Shown: in pieces, positions 37,248-46,123 of the stretch
Numbering within the stretch: the stretch's first letter is position 1
How the letters are laid out: every line of letters starts with the position of its first letter
Assembly: GCA_041690355.1 (NCBI GenBank)
Contig: JAWLHK010000005.1
Coordinates: forward strand, 62,001-126,000
DNA length: 64,000 nucleotides
Source of the DNA: JAWLHK01 sp041690355 [NCBI: bacterium]
GTDB lineage: Bacteria > J088 > JAWLBW01
Direction of reading: 5' to 3'
Translations under genes and position numbers: made by a program
Notes under the pieces: generated by a model
Told to the model about the DNA's origin: nothing
Database searches by the model: none
What the model saw: the letters and a program-made list of their open reading frames with translations, nothing else

Positions 37248-39683
37248 GTGCCAGCTTCACGCCGCTACATCTGCATTCACGGCCACTTCTATCAGCCCCC
37301 ACGCGAGAATCCGTGGATCGAGGCGATCGAGGTCCAGGACTCCGCTTTTCCCTACCACGACTGGAACGAGCGGGTCACCGCCGAGTGCTACGCGCCGAAC
37401 GCGGTCTCGCGCATCCTCGACGGCGAGGGGCGCATCGTCAAGATCCTCAACAACTACAGCCGCATCTCGTTCAACTTCGGGCCCACCCTGCTCGCCTGGA
37501 TGGAGCAGGCCGAGCCCCGCGTCTACGAACGTGTCATCGAGGCCGATCGCGAGAGCCGTAAGCGCTTCGGCGGCCACGGGTCGGCCGTGGCCCAGGTCTA
37601 CAATCACATCATCCTCCCCCTCGCCTCGCCGCGGGACAAGAAGACCCAGGTCGTCTGGGGGGTGCGCGACTTCGAGCACCGCTTCGGCCGCAAACCCGAA
37701 GGCATGTGGCTGGCCGAGACCGCCGTCGATCTCGAATCGCTCGATCTCATGGCCGAACAGGGGATCCTCTACACGATTCTCGCCCCCCACCAGGCGAAGC
37801 GGGTACGCAAGCTGAGCGGGAAGGGAGACTGGGCCGACGTCACCGGCGGACGCATCGATCCGACCCGCGCCTATCTGCAGCGCCTCGCCTCGGGGCGGTC
37901 GATCACCCTCTTCTTCTACGACGGCCCGATCTCACAAGGGGTCGCCTTCGAGGGGCTGCTTTCGCGCGGCGAATACCTGGCCGAGCGGCTCATCGGCGCT
38001 TTCAGCGAAGATCGCCGCGAGCCGCAGCTCGTCCACATCGCCACCGACGGCGAGACCTACGGCCATCATCACCGTTACGGCGACATGGCCCTCGCCTACG
38101 CGCTCGAGACCATCGAGTCGCGCGAAGATGTCATCCTGACGAACTACGGGGAATTTCTCGAGCGCCATCCGCCCACGCACGAGGTCGAGATCCTCGAGGC
38201 CACGGCGTGGAGCTGCGCGCACGGCGTCGAACGCTGGCGCAGCAACTGCGGATGCAGCACCGGGGGCGAAGCCGGGTGGAACCAGTTGTGGCGCACGGGG
38301 CTGCGCGACGCCCTCGACTGGCTGGCGTCTGCCGTGGCCGGCCCCTTCGAGGCCCGGGGGAGAACGGTGCTGCAGGACCCCTGGGGCACCCGCGACGACT
38401 ATATCGAGGTCATCCTCGACCGCTCGCGCGGCGCCGTGGGCGACTTCTTCGCGCGGCACGCGACGCATCCCCTCACCGACGACGAGCTGGTCACCGCGCT
38501 CCAGCTGCTCGAGCTGCAGCGTCATGTGCTGCTCATGTACACGAGCTGCGGCTGGTTCTTCAACGAGCTGTCGGGCATCGAGACCGTACAGGTCATCCAA
38601 TACGCCGCGCGCGTCGTGCAGCTGGCGCAGGCCCTCTTCGACGGCGATTTCGAGAGCGAGTTTCTCGCGCGCCTCGAGAAGGCCGAGAGCAACATCCCCG
38701 AGCACCGCAACGGACGGGCCATCTACGAGAAATTCGCGAAACCGGCCATCACCGATCTTGCGAAAGTCGGCGCGCACTACGCCATGACGTCGCTCTTCGA
38801 AGACTTCGGCGATCAGACCGACATCTACTGCTACACGGTGACGCGCCAGCACGAGCAGGTGCAGACAGCCGGGCGCGCGCGCGTCATCGTCGGCCGCGCC
38901 GAGGTGACTTCGCGCGTGACCTGGGCGACGCAGGAGTTGAGCTACGGCGTGCTCTACTTCGGCGACCACAACCTGATCGGCGGGGTGCGCGAGTTCCAGG
39001 GTGAACCGGTATACCGGGATATGATCCGGACGATCATGGACTCCTTCTCCCGCGCCGACTTTCCCGAGACCATCCGGTGGCTCGACAAGCAGTTCGGTCC
39101 GCTCATCTATTCGCTGCGCTCCCTTTTCCACGACGAACAGCGGCGCATCCTGGGCGTCGTGCTCGACCAGACGCTGCGCGAGGCCGCGGCCGTCTACCGG
39201 CAGGTCTACGAGAATCACACGCCGCTCATGCGCTTTCTCGCCGATCTCGGCGTTCCGCTGCCCCGCGCCCTGCTCACGGCAGACCATTTCGTCGTGAACC
39301 ACGATCTGCGCGAGGCCCTCTCGCAGGACGATCTCGATCTGGCACGCATTCAGAACCTGGCCGAAGAGGCGCGCTCGCGCAACGTCGATCTGGATAAGGC
39401 CGACCTCGGATTTCTGCTGCAACGCCAGATCGAACAGCGCGCCGAACGCCTGCAGCGCAGCACCTCCGACGCGGCCCTGCGCGAGTTCATCGCCCTCGTG
39501 CGCCTGGCCGGGCGCCTCCCCTTCACGGTCGACCTCTGGCGCGTGCAGAACATCTACTACGATATTCTTCAGAACAACTACCCCAAATACCGGCGCCGGG
39601 CCGAGCGCGGCGAACGCGACGCCCAGGAGTGGGCGGCCGACTTCCGCGAACTCGGGCAGCGTCTTTCGGTGCGGGTATCGTGA
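37248..39683 (+). CDS. Glycoside hydrolase family 57 protein with DUF3536
   Basis: This 811-residue protein starts YICIHGHFYQPPRENPWIEA, the GH57 N-terminal signature. Catalytic candidates are Glu in GMWLAETAVDLESLDLMAE and Asp in VHIATDGETYGHHHRYG, as in GH57 amylases and branching enzymes. The C-terminal ~500 residues (from about 300) correspond to DUF3536 (HVLLMYTSCGWFFNELSGIE, RAIYEKFAKPAITDLAKVG). GTG at 37248 has AGGGA six bases upstream; earlier open frame to 37149 overlaps treZ. It ends at 39683 overlapping treY. It probably trims or rearranges alpha-glucan, but the exact reaction of DUF3536 members is not established. Confidence 0.9.
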   Translation: MPASRRYICIHGHFYQPPRENPWIEAIEVQDSAFPYHDWNERVTAECYAPNAVSRILDGEGRIVKILNNYSRISFNFGPTLLAWMEQAEPRVYERVIEADRESRKRFGGHGSAVAQVYNHIILPLASPRDKKTQVVWGVRDFEHRFGRKPEGMWLAETAVDLESLDLMAEQGILYTILAPHQAKRVRKLSGKGDWADVTGGRIDPTRAYLQRLASGRSITLFFYDGPISQGVAFEGLLSRGEYLAERLIGAFSEDRREPQLVHIATDGETYGHHHRYGDMALAYALETIESREDVILTNYGEFLERHPPTHEVEILEATAWSCAHGVERWRSNCGCSTGGEAGWNQLWRTGLRDALDWLASAVAGPFEARGRTVLQDPWGTRDDYIEVILDRSRGAVGDFFARHATHPLTDDELVTALQLLELQRHVLLMYTSCGWFFNELSGIETVQVIQYAARVVQLAQALFDGDFESEFLARLEKAESNIPEHRNGRAIYEKFAKPAITDLAKVGAHYAMTSLFEDFGDQTDIYCYTVTRQHEQVQTAGRARVIVGRAEVTSRVTWATQELSYGVLYFGDHNLIGGVREFQGEPVYRDMIRTIMDSFSRADFPETIRWLDKQFGPLIYSLRSLFHDEQRRILGVVLDQTLREAAAVYRQVYENHTPLMRFLADLGVPLPRALLTADHFVVNHDLREALSQDDLDLARIQNLAEEARSRNVDLDKADLGFLLQRQIEQRAERLQRSTSDAALREFIALVRLAGRLPFTVDLWRVQNIYYDILQNNYPKYRRRAERGERDAQEWAADFRELGQRLSVRVS

Positions 39684-42538
39684 TGGCGCACCGGCCCCGA
39701 GCGACCTACCGGCTGCAGCTTCACGCGGGATTCACCCTCGCCGACGCGCGCCGGCTGCTCGACTACCTGGCCGACCTGGGGATCAGCGACGTCTACCTCT
39801 CGCCGATCATGGAGGCGCGCCACACGAGCACCCACGGCTACGACGTGACCGACACGAACCAGGTGCGCGAGGTGCTCGGCGGCGACGCCGGATTCCGCGC
39901 GCTGGCCGAGGACGCGCGCCGGCGCGGCATGGGAATCGTCCTGGACTTCGTCCCCAACCACATGGCCGCCCACCACGAGAACCCGTGGTGGTTCGACGTG
40001 CTCGAACACGGACCGCGCTCCCCCTTCGCCCCCCTGTTCCACCTGCACTGGACGCATCCGCCAGCGAGTCTCCGCGGGGCGAGCGGGCGCCTCGTGCTGC
40101 CGGTGCTCGGCGATACCTACGGCAACGCCCTCGAAGACGGCGACCTGCTGCTCGGCTTTCAGGACGGCCGTTTCGTGCTGCGGTATTTCGACCAGGTGTT
40201 CCCCCTGCACCCGCAGTCGACCGCGCGCCTTCTCATGGGCGAAGGTCCGCAGCGGCATGGGCTTCCGGCCCCGCTCCAGACTGCCCTGCGGGAGGTGCTG
40301 GCCGTCCTTTCCGATGCGAACCCCTTTCTGGGTCCGCCGCTGACCCGGGCAGAGTGCGCGGCGCTCCAGGACGCGCGGCGGCGGCTCGCGCAGTGGACCG
40401 AAGAGGAACCCGCATTCCGCCGTCTCGTCGACGACACGCTGCACCGTTTCGCAGGGCGGCCGGGCGAACCGGATTCGTTCGACCCCCTCGACGACCTGAT
40501 CCGCGATCAGGCCTGGCGGCTTGCCTACTGGCGCACCGCGAACGACGCCGTGAACTACCGGCGGTTCTTCGACATCAACGATCTTGTCGCGCTGCGCATG
40601 GAAGATCCCGAAGTCTTCGAGCACACGCATGCGCGGCTGCTCGAATACGTAAACGCCGGCCTGGTGACGGGGGTGCGCCTCGACCACATCGACGGCCTGG
40701 CCGATCCCGAGTCGTATCTCGTGCGCCTGCGCGACCGCCTGGCGGGCGAGAACGCCCCCTGGATACTCGTGGAGAAGATTCTGGGCGAGGGCGAGAAGCT
40801 TCCCGACTGGCCTGTGGCGGGGACGACCGGCTACGACTTCCTGAATCTGCTCAACGGCATGCTCGTCGATCAGCACGGCATCGAGTTTCTCGACCGCAGC
40901 TACGCCCGCTTCATGCACGATACGCCCCACGCCGGCGCCGTTTCGTTCGGCGAAGTCGTCTACCGCGCCAAGCTCCAGATTCTCGATCAGCTGTTCGGCT
41001 GCGACGTCGACCGGCTCACGCAAGCGCTGGCCCGCCTGGCCGTATCGGATCGGCACGCCAACGACCTGCCCCGCAGCGACCTCCGGCAGGCGCTGCTGCA
41101 CTTCACGGCCCTGTTTCCCGTCTACCGCACATACACCCGCGATGCGACCGTGACCCTGCGCGACCGCTGGTACGTCGAAGAGACGGTGCGCCAGACCGAG
41201 GCGCGCCTTCGCGGCCACGGCGAAGGCGAGGCGCTCGCGTTTCTGCGCCGCGTGCTGCTGCTTGATCCGCCCCCCCGCCATCCCGAGCGGCTCGCAGACC
41301 GCCTGCGGTTCGTCGTGGCCTGGCAGCAGCTGAGCGGACCCGCTACGGCCAAGGGGCTCGAAGACACCGCTTTTTACCGGCACACGCGCCTCGTGTCGCT
41401 GAACGCCGTGGGGAGCGACGCCGCCGAGGTGGATCACCCGGCCGACGTCCTGCGTTTCCACCGGCACAACCGCGAGACGGCTGAACGCTGGCCGCTTGCG
41501 ATGACCACCGTCTCGACGCACGACACCAAGCGCAGCGCCGACGTGCGCGCCCGCATCAACGTGCTGTCGGAACTTCCGCTCACCTGGGCGCGGCGTTTCC
41601 GCCGCTGGAGCGCCTGGCACGCGCACCTGCGCAGCGCGGTCGACGGCGGCCGGGCCCCCAATGCGAACGACGAGATGCTGCTGTACCAGACCCTGCTGGG
41701 GGCCTGGCCGCTCGACGGCGGCGGCGACGGCGAGGGATTCGCGCGCCGCATCCGCGCCTACATGCAGAAGGCGGTTCGCGAGGCGAAGCGCGAGACCTCG
41801 TGGCTGGCCCCCAACGCGGCCTACGAAGAGGCGGTGCTGCGCTTCACCGACGGCGTGCTCGATCGGGAAAACCACCGCTTTCGCGACGACTTTCTGCACC
41901 TCGAGAGCCGGGTGGCCTTCTTCGGCGCCCTGAACGGGCTTGCCCAGGTGGTGCTCCAGAATCTGGCCCCGGGGGTTCCCGACCGGTATCAGGGGGACGA
42001 GATGTGGGATCTCTCGCTGGTCGATCCCGACAACCGGCGGCCGGTCGACTTCCGGCGGCGCGAAGGAGCCCTGGCCGGCCTGCGGGCAGCCGAGGCGGCG
42101 GGCAACCTGCAGGCCTGGCTTCGCGACGCCATGGCGCACTGGCGCGACGGCCGCCTCAAGCTGGCGCTCACTGCGCGCACGCTGGCCCTGCGGACCGCCG
42201 AGGCCGAGCTCTTCGCGGCGGGCTCGTACCATGCCGTGCCGGTGCAGGGTGATCGGTCGGCGCATGCCTGCGCCTTCGCGCGCCGCCACGGCAACCGGTG
42301 GGTGGTGGCGGCGGCGCCGCGCCTGACGACCCGCCTCGTGCGCAGCGGCCGGTTCCCCCTCGGCCCCCGCGTGTGGCAGGAGACGGCGCTGCTTCTGCCC
42401 CCCGGCGCTCCGCCGCGCTGGCGCAACGTGCTGACCGACGAGGTCGTCACGGCCGAGGACGTGAGCGACGGCCGCCGGCTGCGCCTGGCCCACCTTTTCG
42501 CCACGCTACCGTATGCAGCGCTCTTGAGTGTCGAGTGA
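39683..42538 (+). CDS. treY: Malto-oligosyltrehalose synthase TreY
   Basis: This 951-residue GH13 enzyme converts the reducing end of maltooligosaccharides to trehalose. Signatures: ATYRLQLHAGFTLADARRLL, VYLSPIMEARHTSTHGYDV, LDFVPNHMA, nucleophile GVRLDHIDGLADPESYL, acid/base ILVEKILGEGEKLP, GTTGYDFLNLLNG, STHDTKRSADVRARI and GVPDRYQGDEMWDLSLVDPD. The ATG at 39683 overlaps the GH57 stop (TGATG). It works with TreZ two genes upstream. The last codons (SVE and stop) lie in a GAGTGTC/GAGTGAC heptamer array, so repeat DNA supplies its C-terminus and stop. It closes the operon. Confidence 0.96.
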   Translation: MAHRPRATYRLQLHAGFTLADARRLLDYLADLGISDVYLSPIMEARHTSTHGYDVTDTNQVREVLGGDAGFRALAEDARRRGMGIVLDFVPNHMAAHHENPWWFDVLEHGPRSPFAPLFHLHWTHPPASLRGASGRLVLPVLGDTYGNALEDGDLLLGFQDGRFVLRYFDQVFPLHPQSTARLLMGEGPQRHGLPAPLQTALREVLAVLSDANPFLGPPLTRAECAALQDARRRLAQWTEEEPAFRRLVDDTLHRFAGRPGEPDSFDPLDDLIRDQAWRLAYWRTANDAVNYRRFFDINDLVALRMEDPEVFEHTHARLLEYVNAGLVTGVRLDHIDGLADPESYLVRLRDRLAGENAPWILVEKILGEGEKLPDWPVAGTTGYDFLNLLNGMLVDQHGIEFLDRSYARFMHDTPHAGAVSFGEVVYRAKLQILDQLFGCDVDRLTQALARLAVSDRHANDLPRSDLRQALLHFTALFPVYRTYTRDATVTLRDRWYVEETVRQTEARLRGHGEGEALAFLRRVLLLDPPPRHPERLADRLRFVVAWQQLSGPATAKGLEDTAFYRHTRLVSLNAVGSDAAEVDHPADVLRFHRHNRETAERWPLAMTTVSTHDTKRSADVRARINVLSELPLTWARRFRRWSAWHAHLRSAVDGGRAPNANDEMLLYQTLLGAWPLDGGGDGEGFARRIRAYMQKAVREAKRETSWLAPNAAYEEAVLRFTDGVLDRENHRFRDDFLHLESRVAFFGALNGLAQVVLQNLAPGVPDRYQGDEMWDLSLVDPDNRRPVDFRRREGALAGLRAAEAAGNLQAWLRDAMAHWRDGRLKLALTARTLALRTAEAELFAAGSYHAVPVQGDRSAHACAFARRHGNRWVVAAAPRLTTRLVRSGRFPLGPRVWQETALLLPPGAPPRWRNVLTDEVVTAEDVSDGRRLRLAHLFATLPYAALLSVE

Positions 42539-42615
42539 CGAATTTGCGGACCCCCTGTCATCCCCGAAGGGGGGATCCAATTCGGCGGGGCGCTCTCGAG
42601 TGACGAGTGACGAGA
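42526..42615. repeat. Composite repeat at the treY stop (heptamer arrays around a GGATCCCCCC palindrome)
   Basis: GAGTGAC-type heptamers at 42526-42540 and 42597-42615 flank a palindromic centre (CCCCCTGTCATCCCCGAAGG, about 42551-42577). It is the reverse-orientation relative of the composite inside treZ. The first array contains the treY stop codon. Confidence 0.7.
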
Positions 42616-42663
42616 GGGAATTTCTGGACCCGGCACGCTGGCGCACAAAGCCGGGAACCTAGC

Positions 42664-42885
42664 CAATTTACAATGGACGACCAGTGCTGTCCAAAACAGG
42701 GAACAGGTGTCAGCTGGAATTGTGAGATTCCGCTGACTTCGTGCGAGCAAGGTCCTGCGACGAAGTTTCCTGAATGAATGGTCGGGTCGGCGGCGGGGCG
42801 CTGGGCGCAAGCCCAGTGAGTCGCTGCCCTTGTTCGTGCCCCCCTCTCCCACTCCCCCACTCTCCCCCTCCTCCGCTCCTCCCCG
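42664..42885. repeat. ATTTACA heptamers and C-rich tract between treY and the TPR gene
   Basis: A short CAATTTA/CAATGGA array (42664-42683) and a CCCACTC-type tract (42839-42885) lie in the 354-bp gap 42539-42892, which has no gene. Between them a CAGC-GGAAT/ATTCC-GCTG imperfect inverted repeat (about 42712-42735) is the only other structure noticed. Confidence 0.55.
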
Positions 42886-42892
42886 CGCCCAC

Positions 42893-43714
42893 CTATTTCA
42901 CCTTGCCGCGTGCGATGGCCAAAAGGTCGCGCGCGCGCTTCAGGTCACGGCGGTCGAAATAATCGTGCGGTTTGCGCGGTTCCATCATACGGATGGCCGC
43001 TTCGAGCGCCTTCACCGCCTGCGCATATTCCCCCCGCGCCATGAGCAGCTCGGCCCGCAGCGTGTGGTTGATGCCGTAGCCGGCGCCCTGCCGCATCGAC
43101 TTCTCGAAGTACTCGGCGGCCAGGTTGCGGTCGCCGATCGAGACGGGAAAGCCGGGAAGATGCGTATGCACGGCCCCGATGATCCGGTAACACCCGCCCC
43201 GTTCAAAGCGCCCTTCCGGGTCAACCTCGAAACAGGTCTTCGTGTACGCGAGTATCTGCGGAACCTGCGCGAGCGAATCGAGCGGGCCGTTGATGAGACC
43301 CCAGAGGCCCAGATTCGCCGAGACCCAGAAAAGCCCCTCGACGCCGCGCGGATTGATCTGCGTCGCGAGCCGACCGGCCTGCACGCCGTAGCGCGAAATG
43401 TCGAGCAGCTTCTGCTCCTTCTTGCCGCTGTCGGTCTCCCAGCCCGCCGCCGACTCCCACTGGTAATAGGAGACCTCGGCCAGCCGCCAGGCCGCTTCGT
43501 AGTTCTTCGGGTCGAGCTTGAGCGCGCGCTCGAACAGAACGCGCGCTTCGTCCATGGCCTTCGTGTCGCCGGGCTTGAAGATGCGCGCGCCCTGGCGTAC
43601 GTAATCCTGCGCCGACTGGGCCTCGGCCGCCGCGGGGAGCGCGCAGACCAAGACCGCCGCCAGAAGAAGGCGAAACCGTCGCTGAAGGCCGATCGGGCCG
43701 CGGGACAGATACAT
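42893..43714 (-). CDS. Exported TPR protein (TatT-like)
   Basis: This 273-residue protein starts with a basic segment and a signal sequence (RFRLLLAAVLVCALPAAAEA), likely cleaved. The mature part is helical and TPR-like: ARVLFERALKLDPKNYEAAW, LAAEYFEKSMRQGAGYGINH, AQAVKALEAAIRMMEPRK. The order and the central GGCYRIIGAVHTHLPGFPVS segment resemble the TRAP-transporter-associated TatT family, periplasmic binding components first described in Treponema. No TRAP transporter gene is nearby. ATG at 43714 has GGGAGG five bases upstream, and a good promoter is present. The role is probably binding or scaffolding in the periplasm. Confidence 0.7.
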   Translation of the reverse strand: MYLSRGPIGLQRRFRLLLAAVLVCALPAAAEAQSAQDYVRQGARIFKPGDTKAMDEARVLFERALKLDPKNYEAAWRLAEVSYYQWESAAGWETDSGKKEQKLLDISRYGVQAGRLATQINPRGVEGLFWVSANLGLWGLINGPLDSLAQVPQILAYTKTCFEVDPEGRFERGGCYRIIGAVHTHLPGFPVSIGDRNLAAEYFEKSMRQGAGYGINHTLRAELLMARGEYAQAVKALEAAIRMMEPRKPHDYFDRRDLKRARDLLAIARGKVK

Positions 43715-43740
43715 GTGGGCCTCCCGGTAACTGCGGCAAC

Positions 43741-43769
43741 ATCATACCGATTCGGAGAGCCGCCTGCAA
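43741..43769 (-). promoter_or_regulatory. Sigma70-like promoter for the TPR gene
   Basis: On the minus strand TTGCAG (43764-43769) and TATGAT (43741-43746) are 17 bp apart, about 27 bp before the ATG at 43714. The -10 box is one base from consensus. Confidence 0.55.
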
Positions 43770-43856
43770 TGCTGTGGTGCGCGTGTTCAGCCCCCGCGGG
43801 AACCGTCCTGACGGGGGATTGCCGATGTCTCTCCCGCCGCACGCAGCCGCGGCCCG

Positions 43857-45134
43857 TCAGGAACCCTCGGACGCCGCCCAGACGCCGAGAAACCAGCCGC
43901 AGAACAACAGCGATCCGGTGACGAGAAAGCGGGTTTCCGGCGCGGCGGCCCGCATCCGCGAGACCAGCGACTCGGCAGACACAAGTTCAGTCTCGGCCCC
44001 CGCCAGCGCCGGATCGGCCGCGACGGCCTCGGCTCGCTCGGCCCGGAGCGCCCCGGGGGGCTGCGTGAGCCAGAACCGCGCGCCGGGAAGCCGCAGCGCG
44101 CCCAGCATCGCATTGTGCTCCTTGTCGGCCAGCGTGCCGAACACGATGGTCACTTCTCCGGCGCCGTACAACGATCGCCAGGCGTGCGCAAGAGCCCGGG
44201 ACCCGGCCGGGTTGTGCGCGCCGTCGACCACGACGAGCGGATCGCGCCGCAGTTCATGGAGGCGGGCGGGCCAGCGCACCTCGGCCAGGGCGGCGCGCAC
44301 CTCGTCTCCGACCGAAGAAAGATCGATGCCGACGATGCGCTCAACCGCCGCCAGCGCGCACGCCATGTTGTGCGCCTGGTGTTCTCCCTGCAGGCCGAGT
44401 TTCTCGACGTACTGCAGGGTGAGCCCCTCGTAAAGATAGCCATTTCCGGAGTGGGTTACCGTGAATGCGGAATTTTCCGCATACAGCAGGGCATGCCGCT
44501 CGCGCACCGTTTTCTCGACCACCTCCATCGCCTCGGGCCCAAGCGCGCCGGCGATCACGGCCTTGCCCTCCTTGACGACACCGGCCTTCTCGGCCGCGAT
44601 CTCCGGGAGCGTGTCGCCGAGCAGTTCGCGGTGATCGAAGTCGATCGTGGTGATGACCGCGCCCTCGGCCGGCGCCAGGTTCACGGCATCGAGCCGGCCG
44701 CCGACGCCGACCTCGAGTATTGCCCAATCGAGCCCGTGCGCGCGGAACGCTTCGAAAGCGGCCGCGGTGAGCATTTCGTAATAGGTCAGGTCGGCCAGCA
44801 GCCCTTCGGCTTCGTACCGGAGCACCCACCCCGCCAGTTCCGCATCGGAGATTTCCCGGCGACCGATGCGGATCCGCTCGTTGACGCGCAGCAGATGGGG
44901 CGACGTGTACAGACCGGCGCGGTAGCCGAGCCGGGTGAGCACCGCGTGGATCATGGCCGCGGTGGAACCCTTGCCGTTCGTGCCGGCCACGATGATTGCG
45001 GGGACGGCGCGTTCGGGGCGATCGCGCCGGGCGAGCGCATCGCCGACGGCGCGCAGGTCGTAATGAATCCCGCGCCCCTGCAGGCCGTTCAGCAGGTCGA
45101 AGGCGCCCCGGATCTGTTCAGGCGAGAGGTCCAT
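43857..45134 (-). CDS. folC: Bifunctional folylpolyglutamate synthase / dihydrofolate synthase
   Basis: This 425-residue ATP-dependent ligase of the Mur family joins glutamate to dihydropteroate and folates. Motifs: P-loop VAGTNGKGSTAAMIHAVL, YTSPHLLRVNERIRI, LEVGVGGRLDAVN, VITTIDFDHRELLGDT, AEKAGVVKEGKAVI and VVDGAHNPAGSRAL. All are intact. It is cytoplasmic and essential in most bacteria. ATG at 45134 is preferred by length, though no strong ribosome site precedes it; a TTG at 45179 would add 15 unconserved residues. It is downstream of the Crp-like gene, separated by a hairpin. Confidence 0.95.
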   Translation of the reverse strand: MDLSPEQIRGAFDLLNGLQGRGIHYDLRAVGDALARRDRPERAVPAIIVAGTNGKGSTAAMIHAVLTRLGYRAGLYTSPHLLRVNERIRIGRREISDAELAGWVLRYEAEGLLADLTYYEMLTAAAFEAFRAHGLDWAILEVGVGGRLDAVNLAPAEGAVITTIDFDHRELLGDTLPEIAAEKAGVVKEGKAVIAGALGPEAMEVVEKTVRERHALLYAENSAFTVTHSGNGYLYEGLTLQYVEKLGLQGEHQAHNMACALAAVERIVGIDLSSVGDEVRAALAEVRWPARLHELRRDPLVVVDGAHNPAGSRALAHAWRSLYGAGEVTIVFGTLADKEHNAMLGALRLPGARFWLTQPPGALRAERAEAVAADPALAGAETELVSAESLVSRMRAAAPETRFLVTGSLLFCGWFLGVWAASEGS

Positions 45135-45184
45135 GCGGTCGCAGAAAGGAGGTCCGGCCGGAGAATCCGCCGGCCGCAAATAGA

Positions 45185-45208
45185 AATGCCCCCACGTTGG
45201 GGGGCATT
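45185..45208 (-). terminator. Hairpin after the Crp-like gene
   Basis: AATGCCCCC (45185-45193) pairs perfectly with GGGGGCATT (45200-45208). Read on the minus strand, the stem is followed by TTCTATTTG, a weak T-rich tail, 26 bp after the stop of the Crp-like gene. It is a plausible intrinsic terminator or attenuator before folC. Confidence 0.6.
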
Positions 45209-45233
45209 CCTGAGGTATCTGGAGTGCCGGGCG

Positions 45234-45887
45234 TCAGGCGAAATCGCCGAACTGCTCGCGCATGGCGAGGAATTCGAGGAACTTGTTCAGCTTTTCGGCC
45301 GGCGCGACTTCCATGCCGGTGGAGTCGATCTTCAGCAGGTTCGCCTTCTGCAGCTTGCCGAGAATTTCGTCAAGCTTGGCCTGGTCGAGGCCGGTCTGGG
45401 CGATCAGCTCGTCGCGCACGGTGGGGATCTTGAAGTTGCCGGTCGGCAGCTGCTGTCCCTGGTTCTTCACGGCGCGCATGATCGTGTAGACGACCTTCTG
45501 GTTGGCGTCCTTGATCGAGAGCGATTCGATCTGCTGGTTCGCGTCGCGCACGCGCTGCGCCAGCTTCTTGATGATGCGGTAGGCGATTTCGGTGTTGCTC
45601 TTGATCATCGCTTCGAAAGTGTTCGAGTCGATGACCAGGGCCTTGACCTCTTCGAGCACCGTCGCGCTCGCGCTGCGCGGCTCGTTGAGCAGGATGGCCA
45701 TTTCGCCGAGGAACTCGCCGGCCGGAATGACCGCGAGCGTTTTCTCTTCGCCACCCAGGACCTTGGTGATCTTCACCTTGCCGGTCTGCAGCACGAACAT
45801 GGTCTTGCCCTGCTCGCCCTCGGTAAAGAGAACGGTACCGGCGGGAAACGCTTTTCCAAAGCGTTGAAACAACGGATCGTCAGCCAC
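45234..45887 (-). CDS. Crp/Fnr-type cyclic-nucleotide-binding regulator
   Basis: This 217-residue protein has an N-terminal cNMP-binding beta-barrel (about 10-115): FPAGTVLFTEGEQGKTMFVL, VIPAGEFLGEMAILLNEPRS, SASATVLEEVKALVID. The phosphate-binding cassette GEMAILLNEPRSASA keeps the Arg-Ser pair associated with cAMP or cGMP binding. A long helix (about 120-140) leads to a C-terminal winged-helix-like domain (IPTVRDELIAQTGLDQAKL, EILGKLQKANLLKIDSTG) that is less canonical than Crp. The start is GTG at 45887. A CHASE2 adenylate cyclase is encoded next to it, so it may respond to that cAMP. Targets unknown. Confidence 0.8.
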   Translation of the reverse strand: MADDPLFQRFGKAFPAGTVLFTEGEQGKTMFVLQTGKVKITKVLGGEEKTLAVIPAGEFLGEMAILLNEPRSASATVLEEVKALVIDSNTFEAMIKSNTEIAYRIIKKLAQRVRDANQQIESLSIKDANQKVVYTIMRAVKNQGQQLPTGNFKIPTVRDELIAQTGLDQAKLDEILGKLQKANLLKIDSTGMEVAPAEKLNKFLEFLAMREQFGDFA

Positions 45888-45927
45888 CTTCGGCCTCCAT
45901 TTTCCTAAGAGAAGAAATCAAAGGTTA

Positions 45928-45956
45928 GTTGTAGCAAAATCAAGGGCATAAGTCAA
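45928..45956 (-). promoter_or_regulatory. Sigma70-like promoter for the Crp-like gene
   Basis: TTGACT (45951-45956) and TACAAC (45928-45933) are spaced by 17 bp on the minus strand, about 40 bp upstream of the GTG start at 45887. Confidence 0.55.
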
Positions 45957-45993
45957 AAGTGGCCAGCGGGTGTGCCCGCCGGTCACCAAGGCC

Positions 45994-46122
45994 GGAGTGG
46001 GGGAGTGGGAGAGGGGGGGAGTGGGGGACACGGAATCACTGTCACTCCGGACGCTTAGTACGCTTTACCCTCTCACCTTAACCAAAGACTGAAGACTGAT
46101 GACCGACGACTGGCGACTGACG
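45994..46122. repeat. Purine-rich tract and GACTGAA heptamer array between the crp-like and cyclase genes
   Basis: A GGGAGTG-type tract (45994-46028) and a GACTGAA/GACTGGC array of about five units (46084-46122) lie between the two genes. The second array ends one or two bases from the cyclase stop codon. Confidence 0.65.
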
Positions 46123-46123
46123 C

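Noticed and set aside
39578-42493. 971-codon minus-strand frame opposite treY
   Set aside because: It is a shadow of TreY, which keeps all family motifs on the plus strand.
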